64,000 nucleotides of DNA from an uncultured Thermoanaerobaculum sp. (GTDB taxonomy: Bacteria; Acidobacteriota; Thermoanaerobaculia; Thermoanaerobaculales; Thermoanaerobaculaceae), in NCBI GenBank assembly GCA_937934115.1, contig CALHAH010000010.1:39173-103172 (forward strand), read 5' to 3'. The first letter of the stretch is position 1; each line of letters begins with the position of its first letter. Below are positions 16,592 through 25,303 of the stretch, in pieces. The notes below the pieces were generated by a model. The model saw only the letters and a list, made by a program, of their open reading frames with translations, searched no databases and had not been told where the DNA came from. The translations under genes and the position numbers were made by a program.

Positions 16592-18400
16592 ATGCTCTTG
16601 CTTTCAGTTGAAGCGGAAAACGGGGCCACTCTCACGTACCGTTTGCAGAAGAGCCGCATTGCCGTGGGTTCGGCGCCCAGTAACGACGTGGTGGTTACGG
16701 GTCCTGGTGTGGGTGATCGCCATTTGATCATTCAACGTAGCGGCGACGCCTTTACCTTTGTTACCGCCGAGCGGCAGACAGTGGTTTTGAACGGTGAGCG
16801 GCGGTCCCGGGGTGTTCTGAACCCAGGGGACCGGCTGCGCGTGGGAGCGGTAACCCTCATTTTTCGGGGTATGGTGGGTGGCGAATTGGCCTTAAGCGAG
16901 GACGAGCCTCCGCGACCGCCAAAAACCTCAGTGCCCTCCACCGCTGAATCGGTTCTCGTGCGGCCCGAGCCCGGAGGGTTTTCCCAAGCTCGCCTGCGCC
17001 TTTTGGAGCTGTTTGCCCAAAACCGCCCGGATCGCACCCATCAGCTCATAGGCATTCTGCGCGAGGCCTTAGGGGAGGCGGAGTTTGCCTTGGTCATTCC
17101 ACGAGAAGGTGGGGGACCGGCAGCAGAAGGCGCGGTGCTTGCCTCTTTGTGGAGTGGTGAGCTGCCGCAGGTACCGGCTTCAGTGCTTCGAGAGCTTGCC
17201 GCTCCTGGGAAGTTCGTGATTCAAGGCGGTGCCAAGGACGGCGGCACGGCCTTCGTGGCTGTGCGTACGCCGGCGGGTTCTCTCGTGGCCTTGGTGCTCG
17301 CCCGACCGGTGGGTGCCCTGGGCGATGAGGGGGTGGCGCTGGTAGCAGAAGCGGCGCGCCTTTTGGGCCTCTTTTGGGAGCAGGTGGAGCGCTTGGATGC
17401 AAGCTTTTCCAGCTGGGAGCTGGAGGCCCGGCATCGCCTCGAGGCTTTGCTTCCGGGCACCTCACAAGCCATCCAGGTGCTGCGGGATGGTCTTCTGCAA
17501 GCGGCCCGTGGTCTGGAGCCGGTGTTAATTTGTGGCGCTCCCGGATCCGGGCGTACGGAAACTGCTCGCATCTTAGCTACTCTCGGGCCAGTAGCGGGGC
17601 GTCGGGTGGTGATCTTTGAGGGGCGCGATGCTCCTTTGGACGTCCTGCGGCAAGAGCTTTTTGGTCCTGCGGGCAAGCCCACCTTTACGGGTAGTATGGG
17701 TGGCTTGGTGGGTGAGGCTCGGGGCGGGCTGTTGGTGGTTCGCAACGTGGAGCTACTTCCTGAACCCGTGCAAACGGAGTTGGTGGGTGTTGTTAAAACC
17801 CAAAGCCAGCAGCCTCTCTCTTCCACAACCACCCGTTGGGTGGTGACCTGCGGTGAAGACCCCTTGGCTTTGGTGCAGCAGGGCAAGTTTTTATCGGCTT
17901 TGTTCATGGTGTTTTCCTCGAGAATGCTACGGGTGCCGCGGCTGGAGGAACGAAGGGAAGACTTGCCTTTAATTGTCGCTTCCCTGTTGCGGCGGGTGGC
18001 GGCGGAGCAGGGGAAAAACGTCCGTGGCATCACCGTGGAGTGCTTGAACACGCTTCTATCCCGGCCTTTTCCTGGGCAAATGGCCGAGCTCGTGGGAGAG
18101 TTGCGACGGTTGACGGCAGCCACCGCCGATGGGGACATGGTGCGCTGCGATGAGCACGTGACTATGGGAGCCGCCAAGAGCGCTGGGGTTGAAGGTGCCG
18201 AGATCTTGCTTGCGGACAACCTTAAAGAGGTGGTACCCAAGGTGGAGCAGCTCATCATTGACCGTGTCATGCGCAGGGTCAAGGGCAATCAATCCAAAGG
18301 CGCGAGGATACTGGGAATTTCCCGTGGTGCGCTGATCGCCAAGCTTAAGGAGTACAACATCCCTGACTACCGTTACCTCAGACGACGGCGGGCAATTTAA
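16592..18400 (+). CDS. FHA domain / sigma54-type AAA+ regulator with degenerate ATPase site
   Basis: The 602-residue protein has an FHA domain (about residues 20-90, with SAPSNDVVV and GDRHLIIQ for phosphothreonine binding), a GAF-like middle region (about 130-270), an AAA+ domain related to NtrC-type activators (about 285-500) and a Fis-type helix-turn-helix at the end (NQSKGARILGISRGALIAKL). Key AAA+ positions are altered. Walker A is GAPGSGRT with Arg for the usual Lys at residue 321, the GAFTGA loop reads PTFTGS (363-368), and Walker B reads GGLLVVRNVELLP, so the Asp-Glu pair is Arg384-Asn385. It probably cannot hydrolyse ATP or remodel sigma54 polymerase in the normal way. A good GGAGG site precedes the ATG. 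Confidence 0.85.
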   Translation: MLLLSVEAENGATLTYRLQKSRIAVGSAPSNDVVVTGPGVGDRHLIIQRSGDAFTFVTAERQTVVLNGERRSRGVLNPGDRLRVGAVTLIFRGMVGGELALSEDEPPRPPKTSVPSTAESVLVRPEPGGFSQARLRLLELFAQNRPDRTHQLIGILREALGEAEFALVIPREGGGPAAEGAVLASLWSGELPQVPASVLRELAAPGKFVIQGGAKDGGTAFVAVRTPAGSLVALVLARPVGALGDEGVALVAEAARLLGLFWEQVERLDASFSSWELEARHRLEALLPGTSQAIQVLRDGLLQAARGLEPVLICGAPGSGRTETARILATLGPVAGRRVVIFEGRDAPLDVLRQELFGPAGKPTFTGSMGGLVGEARGGLLVVRNVELLPEPVQTELVGVVKTQSQQPLSSTTTRWVVTCGEDPLALVQQGKFLSALFMVFSSRMLRVPRLEERREDLPLIVASLLRRVAAEQGKNVRGITVECLNTLLSRPFPGQMAELVGELRRLTAATADGDMVRCDEHVTMGAAKSAGVEGAEILLADNLKEVVPKVEQLIIDRVMRRVKGNQSKGARILGISRGALIAKLKEYNIPDYRYLRRRRAI

Positions 18401-18406
18401 AGCGCA

Positions 18407-18805
18407 TTAGGCCTTTTCCAAAGCAAAAGCCGCAGGCAAAAGCTGGCGAAGGGAGCGCACCTCCGTTTCAGCGTTTGTCTTTTGCGTCACCACCAAAAGG
18501 TCTTGGTTGAACTCGGCGAGGACCTGTCGGCACGCACCGCAGGGCAAGAGGTCGTGTTGGTTGCCCACGATGGCCACCGCCACTGGCCGGGCGCCTGCCA
18601 ACACGGCCGCAGCCACGGCGTTACGTTCAGCGCAAACGGTTAAGCCAAAGGAGGCGTTTTCCACATTGCAGCCCGTAAACACTCTCCCGTCTTCGGCCAA
18701 GATGGCAGCGCCTACCGGGAAACGGGAGTAGGGGGCATAGGCCTTGCTTTTGGCTTCTGAAGCTTTTTCAATGAGTTGGCGGATCACAACCGGTGCCAGT
18801 TTCAT
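18407..18805 (-). CDS. cdd: Cytidine deaminase
   Basis: This zinc enzyme of pyrimidine salvage deaminates cytidine and deoxycytidine. The 132-residue product has the homotetramer-type length, the CxE motif VCAERNA (catalytic Glu and first zinc Cys) and PCGACRQ with the other two zinc cysteines, plus [12 protein letters not shown] and [10 protein letters not shown] for substrate binding. I start it at ATG 18805, which has GGAGG and a TATCTT element just upstream; the frame continues 24 codons further with no support. It converges on the FHA regulator and diverges from icd. Confidence 0.95.
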   Translation of the reverse strand: MKLAPVVIRQLIEKASEAKSKAYAPYSRFPVGAAILAEDGRVFTGCNVENASFGLTVCAERNAVAAAVLAGARPVAVAIVGNQHDLLPCGACRQVLAEFNQDLLVVTQKTNAETEVRSLRQLLPAAFALEKA

Positions 18806-18859
18806 GCCTCCAAGATACCGCCTGTGGCTCCGCGGGTCCAGCTTTGTGCCTGTGAAATC

Positions 18860-18888
18860 TTGACCAAAATCTGGCAAACGTGTAACCT
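18860..18888 (+). promoter_or_regulatory. Promoter of icd
   Basis: TTGACC (18860-18865) and TAACCT (18883-18888) are separated by 17 bases, and a GGGAGGG ribosome binding site lies 5 to 12 bases upstream of the ATG at 18920. Confidence 0.5.
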
Positions 18889-18919
18889 CCCGGCGGCAGG
18901 AAGTGCCAGGGAGGGTACG

Positions 18920-20164
18920 ATGGGACTTGAAAATCTCAAAATCCCAGAGTGGGGAGAGAGGATTGGTTGGGACGGGCAGAAGATCTTAGTGCCCGACAGG
19001 CCCATCATTCCTTTCATCGAAGGCGACGGCACCGGGCCGGATATCTGGCGTGCCAGCAAGCGGGTGCTGGATGCCGCGGTGGAAAAGGCTTACGGTGGGC
19101 AACGCCAGATTGCTTGGGTGGAGGTTTTGGCAGGGGAGAAGGCGTTCCACATTACCGGGAACTGGCTCCCTGACGAAACCGTTGAGGCCATTCAGTACTT
19201 CCGCGTGGCCATCAAGGGACCCTTGACCACGCCGGTGGGTGGGGGCATCCGCTCCCTGAACGTGACCCTGCGCCAGGTGCTGGATCTTTACGCCTGCGTG
19301 CGCCCGGTGCGCTGGATTCCAGGGGTACCTTCGCCGGTAAAGCGGCCGCAGGACGTGAACATGGTGATCTTTCGGGAAAACACCGAGGACGTATACGCCG
19401 GTATTGAGTGGCCCTCGGGCTCGGCGGAGGCAGAGAAGATTCGCCAGTTCATCGAGCGTGAGCTGGGGAAGAAAATTAGGCCGGAATCAGGGATTGGCGT
19501 CAAGCCCATTTCTCCCTTTGGCTCCAAGCGCTTGGTGGCTAAAGCCATCCGCTACGCTTTGGCAAACGGTCGTGATTCGGTGACGTTGGTCCACAAGGGC
19601 AACATCATGAAGTACACGGAAGGGGCTTTCCGGGACTGGGGTTACCAAGTGGCCAAGGAGCAGTTCGCCGATGTGGTGGTGACCGAGGAGGAGCTTTACA
19701 GCACCTACAACGGCCAACTCCCGCAAGGGAAGAAGGTCGTGATCAAAGACCGCATCGCCGATTCCATGTTCCAACAGGTCCTGCTGCGCCCGTCCGAGTA
19801 CTCAGTCATTGCCACCCCCAACCTCAACGGGGACTACCTCTCGGATGCCTTGGCAGCACAAGTAGGTGGACTGGGCATGGCCCCTGGATCCAACCAAGGT
19901 GATGAGCACGCGGTATTTGAAGCCACTCACGGCACCGCCCCCAAGTACGCAGGTCAAGACAAGGTGAACCCCGGGTCGCTGATCCTATCCGGCGAGATGA
20001 TGCTTCGTTACCTGGGATGGAGCGAAGCCGCTGACCTGGTGGTGAAAGGGCTGGAAAAGGCGGTGGCGGACAAGCAGGTTACTTATGACCTGCATCGTCA
20101 AATGGAAGGGGCCACCCTCGTTTCCTGCTCCGGTTTTGGGGAAGCCATCGTTGCTCGAATGTAG
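18920..20164 (+). CDS. icd: Isocitrate dehydrogenase (NADP-type)
   Basis: This TCA-cycle enzyme oxidatively decarboxylates isocitrate to 2-oxoglutarate. The 414-residue product is close to E. coli Icd in length. Seen motifs: [14 protein letters not shown] at the N-terminus, the substrate Ser region [27 protein letters not shown], the catalytic Lys/Tyr region ([16 protein letters not shown]), and [19 protein letters not shown] with the metal Asp. The cofactor segment [17 protein letters not shown] contains the Lys-Tyr pair typical of NADP-dependent enzymes. The ATG at 18920 has a clear ribosome binding site; a longer frame upstream lies across cdd. A strong terminator follows. Confidence 0.95.
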   Translation: MGLENLKIPEWGERIGWDGQKILVPDRPIIPFIEGDGTGPDIWRASKRVLDAAVEKAYGGQRQIAWVEVLAGEKAFHITGNWLPDETVEAIQYFRVAIKGPLTTPVGGGIRSLNVTLRQVLDLYACVRPVRWIPGVPSPVKRPQDVNMVIFRENTEDVYAGIEWPSGSAEAEKIRQFIERELGKKIRPESGIGVKPISPFGSKRLVAKAIRYALANGRDSVTLVHKGNIMKYTEGAFRDWGYQVAKEQFADVVVTEEELYSTYNGQLPQGKKVVIKDRIADSMFQQVLLRPSEYSVIATPNLNGDYLSDALAAQVGGLGMAPGSNQGDEHAVFEATHGTAPKYAGQDKVNPGSLILSGEMMLRYLGWSEAADLVVKGLEKAVADKQVTYDLHRQMEGATLVSCSGFGEAIVARM

Positions 20165-20228
20165 GGCTGGTTTCTGCCAGGAAAGCGCATAAGCTGGTAC
20201 CGGATGGTTTCTTTTGGGGATGGGCTCA

Positions 20229-20262
20229 TCGGGGCGCACGGCGTGCGCCCCGAGGCTTTTTC
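20229..20262 (+). terminator. Rho-independent terminator of icd
   Basis: A perfect 11-bp stem (TCGGGGCGCAC, 20229-20239, with GTGCGCCCCGA, 20243-20253) closes a 3-base loop and is followed by GGCTTTTTCT. Confidence 0.9.
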
Positions 20263-20275
20263 TCCTGCCATGTCT

Positions 20276-20335
20276 TTGAGGCACAACAGGGCGAGCCCTG
20301 ACAAGGGGGAGCCAAAACCTCAAGCCTTGTGCCTC
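20276..20335 (+). promoter_or_regulatory. Structured leader with alternative pairings upstream of the glycosyltransferase
   Basis: GAGGCACAA (20278-20286) is perfectly complementary to TTGTGCCTC (20327-20335). The overlapping TTGAGG (20276-20281) is also perfectly complementary to CCTCAA near 20318-20323. Inside lies a further hairpin, CAGGG-CGAG-CCCTG. The two outer pairings exclude each other. It may be a cis-acting RNA; no known riboswitch class is recognised. Confidence 0.35.
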
Positions 20336-20360
20336 CCCTATGATGGGAGTGGAGGGTTTC

Positions 20361-21230
20361 ATGCTTGAGCTTGCGCGACCGAAAATTTCCGCAGTCATCA
20401 CGACCTTCAACGAGGAGCGAAACATTGGCGACTGCATTGAATCGCTCCTCTGGTGTGATGAGATCGTGGTGGTGGATTCTTTTTCCACTGATCGCACGCC
20501 GGAAATTGCCAAGTCCTACCAGAAGGTGCGCTTTTTGCAAAGGCCTTATTATGGTTCGGCATCACAAAAGAACTGGGCCATGGATCAAACGCAGTACGAA
20601 TGGATCCTGATCCTGGATGCCGACGAGCGCTGCACGCCTGAGCTGCAAGCCGAAATTGAGGCGATTTTGGCTTCTGGACCAAAATACGAGGCTTTCACCA
20701 TCAAGCGACGGGTGTACTTCATGGATCGGGTCATCCGGTTCTCCGGCTGGCAGCACGACCGGGTGGTGCGGCTGGTGAAGCGCGGAGCTGGCCGCTACCC
20801 AAACCGTCGGGTACACGCTGACATGCAAACCCGCGGGCCCGCTCCTGTCCTAAAGAATCCCATGCTCCACTTCATGATTGAGTCCTTCGAGCAGTACCTC
20901 CCGCGTATCATCAAGTACGGCTTCTGGGGAGCGGCGCAAGGGTGGAAAACAGGACGGAAATCTGGTTTTCTCGAGGTGTTTGGTCGCTCAGTTTGGCGCT
21001 TCATCCGCATGTACGTTTTCCAGCTGGGCTTTTTGGATGGCATGGCGGGTTTGGTGTTTTGCATGCTGCAGGCGTTCGGAACCTACCTTAAGTGGGCCAT
21101 TCTTTGGGAGTGGCGGGTCAACGCCGCTCGCGGCCGCATGCCCAACCTCCCACCTTTCGACGAGGATGAAAAAGTTTGGGAGTGGAAGCCAGGTGAAGAA
21201 GGCGCTGCCGAGCAAAAGGTTCAGAGCTAG
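20361..21230 (+). CDS. Family 2 glycosyltransferase (WaaE/KdtX-like)
   Basis: The 289-residue protein has the GT2 fold: start ISAVITTFNEERNIGDCIESL, then the beta 2 acidic pattern EIVVVDSFSTDRT, and the DxD-type motif WILILDADERCTPEL. FSGWQHDRVVRLVKRG is typical of the WaaE/KdtX lipopolysaccharide core subgroup. The C-terminus has a hydrophobic, amphipathic region suggesting membrane association. I start at ATG 20361, 6 bases after GGAGGG; two earlier ATGs (20340, 20343) lack a site. It converges on dsbD with a 4-base overlap. The role is probably in envelope glycan synthesis. Confidence 0.85.
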   Translation: MLELARPKISAVITTFNEERNIGDCIESLLWCDEIVVVDSFSTDRTPEIAKSYQKVRFLQRPYYGSASQKNWAMDQTQYEWILILDADERCTPELQAEIEAILASGPKYEAFTIKRRVYFMDRVIRFSGWQHDRVVRLVKRGAGRYPNRRVHADMQTRGPAPVLKNPMLHFMIESFEQYLPRIIKYGFWGAAQGWKTGRKSGFLEVFGRSVWRFIRMYVFQLGFLDGMAGLVFCMLQAFGTYLKWAILWEWRVNAARGRMPNLPPFDEDEKVWEWKPGEEGAAEQKVQS

Positions 21231-22963
21231 CTGCCCGTGGCAACGGCGGAGGCGAGCCTGCTCAGTCGCTGCAGGAACGCCTCTGGCCCTTCAAAACCGG
21301 TAAGGCGCAGCTCCTGAACCTCGCGGCCCTGGTAAAAGAACAGCACCGTGGGCACCCCCGACACACCGTACGCCTTACGCAATGCCTCGGCTTCCGGTGA
21401 TACCTGCGTGAGGTCAACCTTAAGACGACGGAAGCTGGCAAGCTGCGCCTGCACCTTTGCTTGAGAGAAGGTTTTTTCATCCAGCTCCTTGCAGGGGAGA
21501 CACCAGTCGGCGTAAAAGTCCACGATCACGGGGCCACCGCCGGCAATGGCTTGCTGCAGACTCTGGGCGTTGGCCTTTTCCCACACGAGCTCTTGCTCCC
21601 AAACGCCTTGCCCATGCGGCCAAAGCCACGCCCCGGTCAGTGCCAGCGCCAAGGTGACAGCGCGCATGAAGCGGTCAACCGCGCCAATTTCATGCCCCGG
21701 GCGGGCAATCACCGCCAGGTAAAAGCCTCCCAAGATGAGGCTTAAAGCCAAAAGCTTTTCGCCCAGATCCCCGGGGAGCAATGGGCGGGCAAAGTAAAAG
21801 GCCAAGGCCACCAAAAGCACGCCGAAAAGCTGACGTACTCCCTCCATCCACGCCCCGGAGTGGGGGAGTTTCTCCAAACTGCGGGTGGAAAGCGCAAGGA
21901 ACAGGTAAGGAAGCCCGAGGCCCAGCGCCAGCGTGAAGAAAAGTAGGAAGCCTAACGCTACGTTTTGTTTTTGCCCCACGTAGGCTAAAAGACCCAAAAC
22001 GAAAGGCCCGATACACGGAGCGGCCACCAGCCCCACCACCAGCCCCATCACCAAGGAGCCCACGACCCCCTGGCGGGCTCCGGCTACTCCCGAAACCCAA
22101 GATGGGATACGGATTTCCCACAGCCCAAACATGGATGCAGCCAAGGCCAAGACCACTGCCACGATCCCACCGGTGACCCACGGCGATTGCAAGGCCGCGC
22201 CAAAGAGTTTTCCGGTGAGGGCGGCCACGACTCCCAGGGTCGAGTAGGTCACGGCCATGCCTAAAACGTAAAAAGTGGCCAAAAGAGCGGTTCGTTTGCT
22301 GTTTGCGGTTTGGTTGAGGAAGAACCCAACGGTCACGGGGATGATGGGGTACACGCACGGCGTGAGGTTCAGCGCCAATCCCCCAAGGAAAACCAGGAAA
22401 AGCTGCAAAAAAAGCGAAGCACTGGCAAATCGGTCGCTCACCGCGCCTTGGGTTCCTGCGCTTGCCTGGGCCTTTGAAACGATCAAATCGGTCATGGGCG
22501 GGCTAACGGTGGCGCCCCACGGCACGGAAAAAGAAACCTTCTTGGGAGGTAAACAGCTCACGTTGTTACAGGCTTGGGCCTCCAAAAAACCAGTGATGGT
22601 TGGCGCACCAGCGTCAGTGGGGGCTTTCACTGGAATCCTGACCCAGAAGCTTCCCTCGAAAAGCTCCACCGCCTGATCGAACACCTGCAACTTGACCTTT
22701 TTCGGCTCTGGGAACTGCGCTTCCCCCGCTTCCCAACCACTGGGGAGCTCCAGCACCACCCGAGTGGGTATCAGGTAGGGATCGGAGGGGTTGGGAGGGT
22801 TGACGTGCCACCCCTCTTGGAGGCGAACTTCCAACGCCAAAAACCCAGGCTCCCCTTGGGGGTGCGGCCGCCGTTCCCAACCTACTTGTGCTACGGAAAA
22901 GACCGCCTCGTCGCCAAACGCCGTTTTGGCCAAAATCAAAAGAAGAAGAAACCCTCGCCTCAT
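21227..22963 (-). CDS. dsbD: Thiol:disulfide interchange protein DsbD-like
   Basis: The 578-residue protein has all three DsbD parts in order. A signal peptide and periplasmic alpha-type domain come first (cysteines in QACNNVSCLPP). A central eight-helix transmembrane domain carries the paired cysteines in NLTPCVYPIIP and AAPCIGP. The C-terminal thioredoxin-like gamma domain has the active site DFYADWCLPCKE. Electrons pass from cytoplasmic thioredoxin across the membrane to periplasmic reductases and cytochrome c maturation. The length matches E. coli DsbD. It fits the ccm cluster further along, which needs reduced apocytochromes. Confidence 0.92.
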   Translation of the reverse strand: MRRGFLLLLILAKTAFGDEAVFSVAQVGWERRPHPQGEPGFLALEVRLQEGWHVNPPNPSDPYLIPTRVVLELPSGWEAGEAQFPEPKKVKLQVFDQAVELFEGSFWVRIPVKAPTDAGAPTITGFLEAQACNNVSCLPPKKVSFSVPWGATVSPPMTDLIVSKAQASAGTQGAVSDRFASASLFLQLFLVFLGGLALNLTPCVYPIIPVTVGFFLNQTANSKRTALLATFYVLGMAVTYSTLGVVAALTGKLFGAALQSPWVTGGIVAVVLALAASMFGLWEIRIPSWVSGVAGARQGVVGSLVMGLVVGLVAAPCIGPFVLGLLAYVGQKQNVALGFLLFFTLALGLGLPYLFLALSTRSLEKLPHSGAWMEGVRQLFGVLLVALAFYFARPLLPGDLGEKLLALSLILGGFYLAVIARPGHEIGAVDRFMRAVTLALALTGAWLWPHGQGVWEQELVWEKANAQSLQQAIAGGGPVIVDFYADWCLPCKELDEKTFSQAKVQAQLASFRRLKVDLTQVSPEAEALRKAYGVSGVPTVLFFYQGREVQELRLTGFEGPEAFLQRLSRLASAVATGS

Positions 22964-23025
22964 GAGACCCCCTCGGAGCTACGGCTCCCGGCCCTATTTT
23001 GCCTGACATCGGGGAGAAGTAACGC

Positions 23026-23295
23026 GTGCCGCGCCCGTGCGTTGCCTGCCGTGAAAAAAAAGGTCCATGCCGGCGCCGTAAGGAGCGGTTTTTCACCGAG
23101 GGGCAGTTGTGCCACTGGCACTGCTGGAGCCCTGGGCGCTCAGGCACGGGGGTGTGCCGAGCGACAAAGAGCTTGCGGTTCCGGCGATGCCCGCAGGGTT
23201 CTGGATGCTTTGCCGTGCCTCGGCAGCTCCGGTCCTGGAATCCATGGGGCCAGAGGCGGAAGCCTGTCCCGAGGTTTGCTCCTGTGGGCATCTAG
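23026..23295 (+). CDS. Hypothetical Cys/Arg-rich small protein
   Basis: A GTG codon 6 bases after GGGGAGAAG opens an 89-residue frame divergent from dsbD. The first 35 residues look gene-like, with cysteines in RPCVACREKKGPC and QLCHWHCW that could bind a metal. The second half is basic and has less convincing codon use. The gene is not recognised. It could also be an artefact of a structured RNA, since a strong hairpin (GCGCTC-A-GGCAC with GTGCCGAGCG, about 23135-23165) lies inside it. Confidence 0.3.
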   Translation: MPRPCVACREKKGPCRRRKERFFTEGQLCHWHCWSPGRSGTGVCRATKSLRFRRCPQGSGCFAVPRQLRSWNPWGQRRKPVPRFAPVGI

Positions 23296-23484
23296 CCCCA
23301 GACCGCACCCTTCGGCTCGGGTTTGCCAGCAAGTAGTTAGGTGGTGACACCCCCGTGGCTAAACGCTTTGCGGCTCGGTGGGTGGCGAGGCAAGCAAAAG
23401 ACCATTACCTCCCGACGAGGAGCAAAATGTGGATTGGGCTTAAGAGTTGCGGGTGGTCCCCTTCGGCAGACTCCTCCCAGGCCC
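23296..23484 (+). other. Intergenic stretch with no recognised gene
   Basis: Together with 22964-23025 this is the unexplained part of the 562 bases between dsbD and tRNA-Gln. I see no gene with supporting signals on either strand, and no match to tmRNA, SRP RNA, RNase P RNA or tRNA-Sec landmarks. Confidence 0.4.
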
Positions 23485-23513
23485 TCGACAACTGGGGTGT
23501 TTGGCGCTAATAT
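23485..23513 (+). promoter_or_regulatory. Promoter of tRNA-Gln (and probably prs)
   Basis: TCGACA (23485-23490) is followed after exactly 17 bases by TAATAT (23508-23513). Transcription would begin a few bases before the tRNA 5' end at 23526. Confidence 0.7.
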
Positions 23514-23525
23514 TGTGGCGCCGAC

Positions 23526-23601
23526 TGGGGCGTCGGCAAATTGGTAAGCCACGGGACTTTGGATCCCGCATGTGCAGGTTCGAGTCCTGCCGCCCCAGCC
23601 A
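23526..23601 (+). tRNA. tRNA-Gln (anticodon TTG)
   Basis: The acceptor arms TGGGGCG (23526-23532) and CGCCCCA (23591-23597) pair perfectly and are followed by GCCA, so CCA is encoded. The anticodon arm CGGGA-CTTTGGA-TCCCG places TTG at positions 34-36. The T arm contains GGTTCGAGTCC. prs follows 20 bases later and is likely on the same transcript. Confidence 0.97.
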
Positions 23602-23621
23602 GCTTGTCTTTAGGGGGAGGG

Positions 23622-24569
23622 ATGGACGGGGAGCTGCCGCTCATTGTGCTTTCGGGTCGAGCACACCCGAATTTAGCCGAACGAATCTGCGATTACCTCC
23701 AAATTATTCCGGGAAGGATTGCGCTTTTTAATTTTTCGGACGGAGAAAACGCCTGCCAAATCGAAGAAAACGTGCGGGGTGGCGATGTTTTTGTGGTGCA
23801 GCCCACCTGTCCGCCGGTGAACGACAACCTCATGGAGCTGCTCATCATCCTGGATGCTTGTCGGAGGTCTTCAGCCCAGCGAATCACCGCGGTCATTCCT
23901 TACTTTGGCTACGCCCGGCAGGACCGCAAGGATAAGCCCAGGGTTCCCATTACCGCCAAGCTGGTGAGTGACCTTTTAACGTCAGCGGGTGCAACCCGAG
24001 TACTTACCATGGATCTGCACGCCGCACAAATTCAGGGCTTTTTTAACATCCCTGTGGACCATTTGTTTGCTGCCCCGGTTCTCATGGAGGAGATCAAAAG
24101 GCAAGGGCTTTCTAACTTGGTCATGGTTTCCCCCGACGCCGGCGGCGTGGAACGAGCTCGCGCTTTTGCCAAGAGGCTCGATGCCGGCCTTGCCATTGTG
24201 GACAAGCGCCGCACCAGCCCCAACCACGCCGAGGTCATGCACATTATTGGCGATGTGGAAGGGAAGACCTGCGTCATTGTGGACGACATCGTTGACACCG
24301 CGGGTACCCTTGTGAAGACGGCCGAGGTCCTGCACCAGCGTGGGGCGGCTAGGGTCCTGGCGGCAGGCGTACACCCGGTGCTTTCGGGACCGGCCGTGGA
24401 TCGCATCGAGGCGTCGGTGGTGGAACAGGTTATTGTCACCGACACCATCCCTCTGGGCCAGCGAGCATTGCAATGTGGGAAGATTCGGCAGCTGTCGGTG
24501 GCTGAGCTTTTGGGGGAAGCCATTCGGAGGATTCACGAAGCCAAGTCGGTGTCCAGCCTCTTCGTGTAA
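23622..24569 (+). CDS. prs: Ribose-phosphate pyrophosphokinase
   Basis: This enzyme makes PRPP from ribose 5-phosphate and ATP, feeding nucleotide, His and Trp synthesis, including the pyr genes at the start of the window. The 315-residue product has the class I length, [13 protein letters not shown] (catalytic loop region), [26 protein letters not shown] and the PRPP motif [13 protein letters not shown]. The ATG at 23622 follows GGGGGAGG; the longer open frame upstream runs through the tRNA and is not coding. Confidence 0.96.
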   Translation: MDGELPLIVLSGRAHPNLAERICDYLQIIPGRIALFNFSDGENACQIEENVRGGDVFVVQPTCPPVNDNLMELLIILDACRRSSAQRITAVIPYFGYARQDRKDKPRVPITAKLVSDLLTSAGATRVLTMDLHAAQIQGFFNIPVDHLFAAPVLMEEIKRQGLSNLVMVSPDAGGVERARAFAKRLDAGLAIVDKRRTSPNHAEVMHIIGDVEGKTCVIVDDIVDTAGTLVKTAEVLHQRGAARVLAAGVHPVLSGPAVDRIEASVVEQVIVTDTIPLGQRALQCGKIRQLSVAELLGEAIRRIHEAKSVSSLFV

Positions 24570-24628
24570 GCGGGGAGTTGTGGTAACCTTTGCCGCCTCG
24601 TTTGAGGCGCACGTGGGAGGATTTTGCC

Positions 24629-25300
24629 ATGAGCGAGTTGGTGATTGAGGTGGAGCGTCGGGAGCGCTTGGGCAAGGGAGCCAATCGCAAGCTGCGGGCC
24701 CAGGGGCTGGTCCCCGCGGTGGTTTACGGTGGGGGCAAGGAGCCTGTCCCTGTGGTGGTGAACCGCAAAGCTGTCACCGAGCTTCTTCACCAGGAAAAAG
24801 GCAAGAACACGATCTTCTTGCTGCGCATGAAGGGTACTAAGCAAGAGCGCCACGCGATGCTCAAGGATTTTCAGGTGGACCCCATTACCCAGCAGTACAT
24901 CCACCTGGATTTCATCCGCGTTATGAAGGGGCAACATGTGCGGGTGGAGGTTCCGGTGGAGTTGGCCGGAGAATCGGTGGGGGTGAAGGCGGGAGGGTTT
25001 TTGGACTTTACCGGTCGTTCTTTGCACATCGAGTGCCCCGCGGATGCCATCCCTGAAAAGATCGTGGTGGATATTTCCCGACTTCATATTGGCCAGCACA
25101 TTACCGCTGCCGATGTTTCGCTGCCGGGAGGGGCAAAGCTTTTAGACGATCCGCACAAGGTACTGGTGACTATTGAAGGCCGGGCGGCGGCTGCTGAAGA
25201 GGAGGCGTTGGCGGCGCCGACGGGCGAAGAAATGGCGGAGCCCGAGGTCATTCGCCGGGGTAAGGCCGAGGTCGAGGAAAGCGAGGGAGAAGAGTCTTAG
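24629..25300 (+). CDS. rplY: 50S ribosomal protein bL25 (CTC/TL5 long form)
   Basis: bL25 binds 5S rRNA in the large subunit. The 223-residue product is the two-domain CTC/TL5 type: an N-terminal 5S-binding barrel (residues 1-95, LRAQGLVPAVVYGGG) and a C-terminal beta domain (VRVEVPVELAGESVGVKAGG). The end is an acidic tail of about 40 residues rich in Ala and Glu, common in this family. The ATG at 24629 follows GGGAGG. A TAACCT element at 24584-24589 may give it its own promoter. pth follows after 3 bases, the classic rplY-pth pair. Confidence 0.95.
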   Translation: MSELVIEVERRERLGKGANRKLRAQGLVPAVVYGGGKEPVPVVVNRKAVTELLHQEKGKNTIFLLRMKGTKQERHAMLKDFQVDPITQQYIHLDFIRVMKGQHVRVEVPVELAGESVGVKAGGFLDFTGRSLHIECPADAIPEKIVVDISRLHIGQHITAADVSLPGGAKLLDDPHKVLVTIEGRAAAAEEEALAAPTGEEMAEPEVIRRGKAEVEESEGEES

Positions 25301-25303
25301 CCT

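Noticed and set aside
18776..18919. Upstream extension of icd
   Set aside because: It overlaps the divergent cdd start and the icd promoter; the conserved protein starts at 18920.
23340..23525. tRNA-Sec or another stable RNA next to tRNA-Gln
   Set aside because: No TCA anticodon with long variable arm, and no tmRNA, SRP or RNase P landmark could be found.
23541..23621. Longer start for prs inside the tRNA gene
   Set aside because: The sequence is tRNA-Gln; the family start with a strong ribosome binding site is at 23622.
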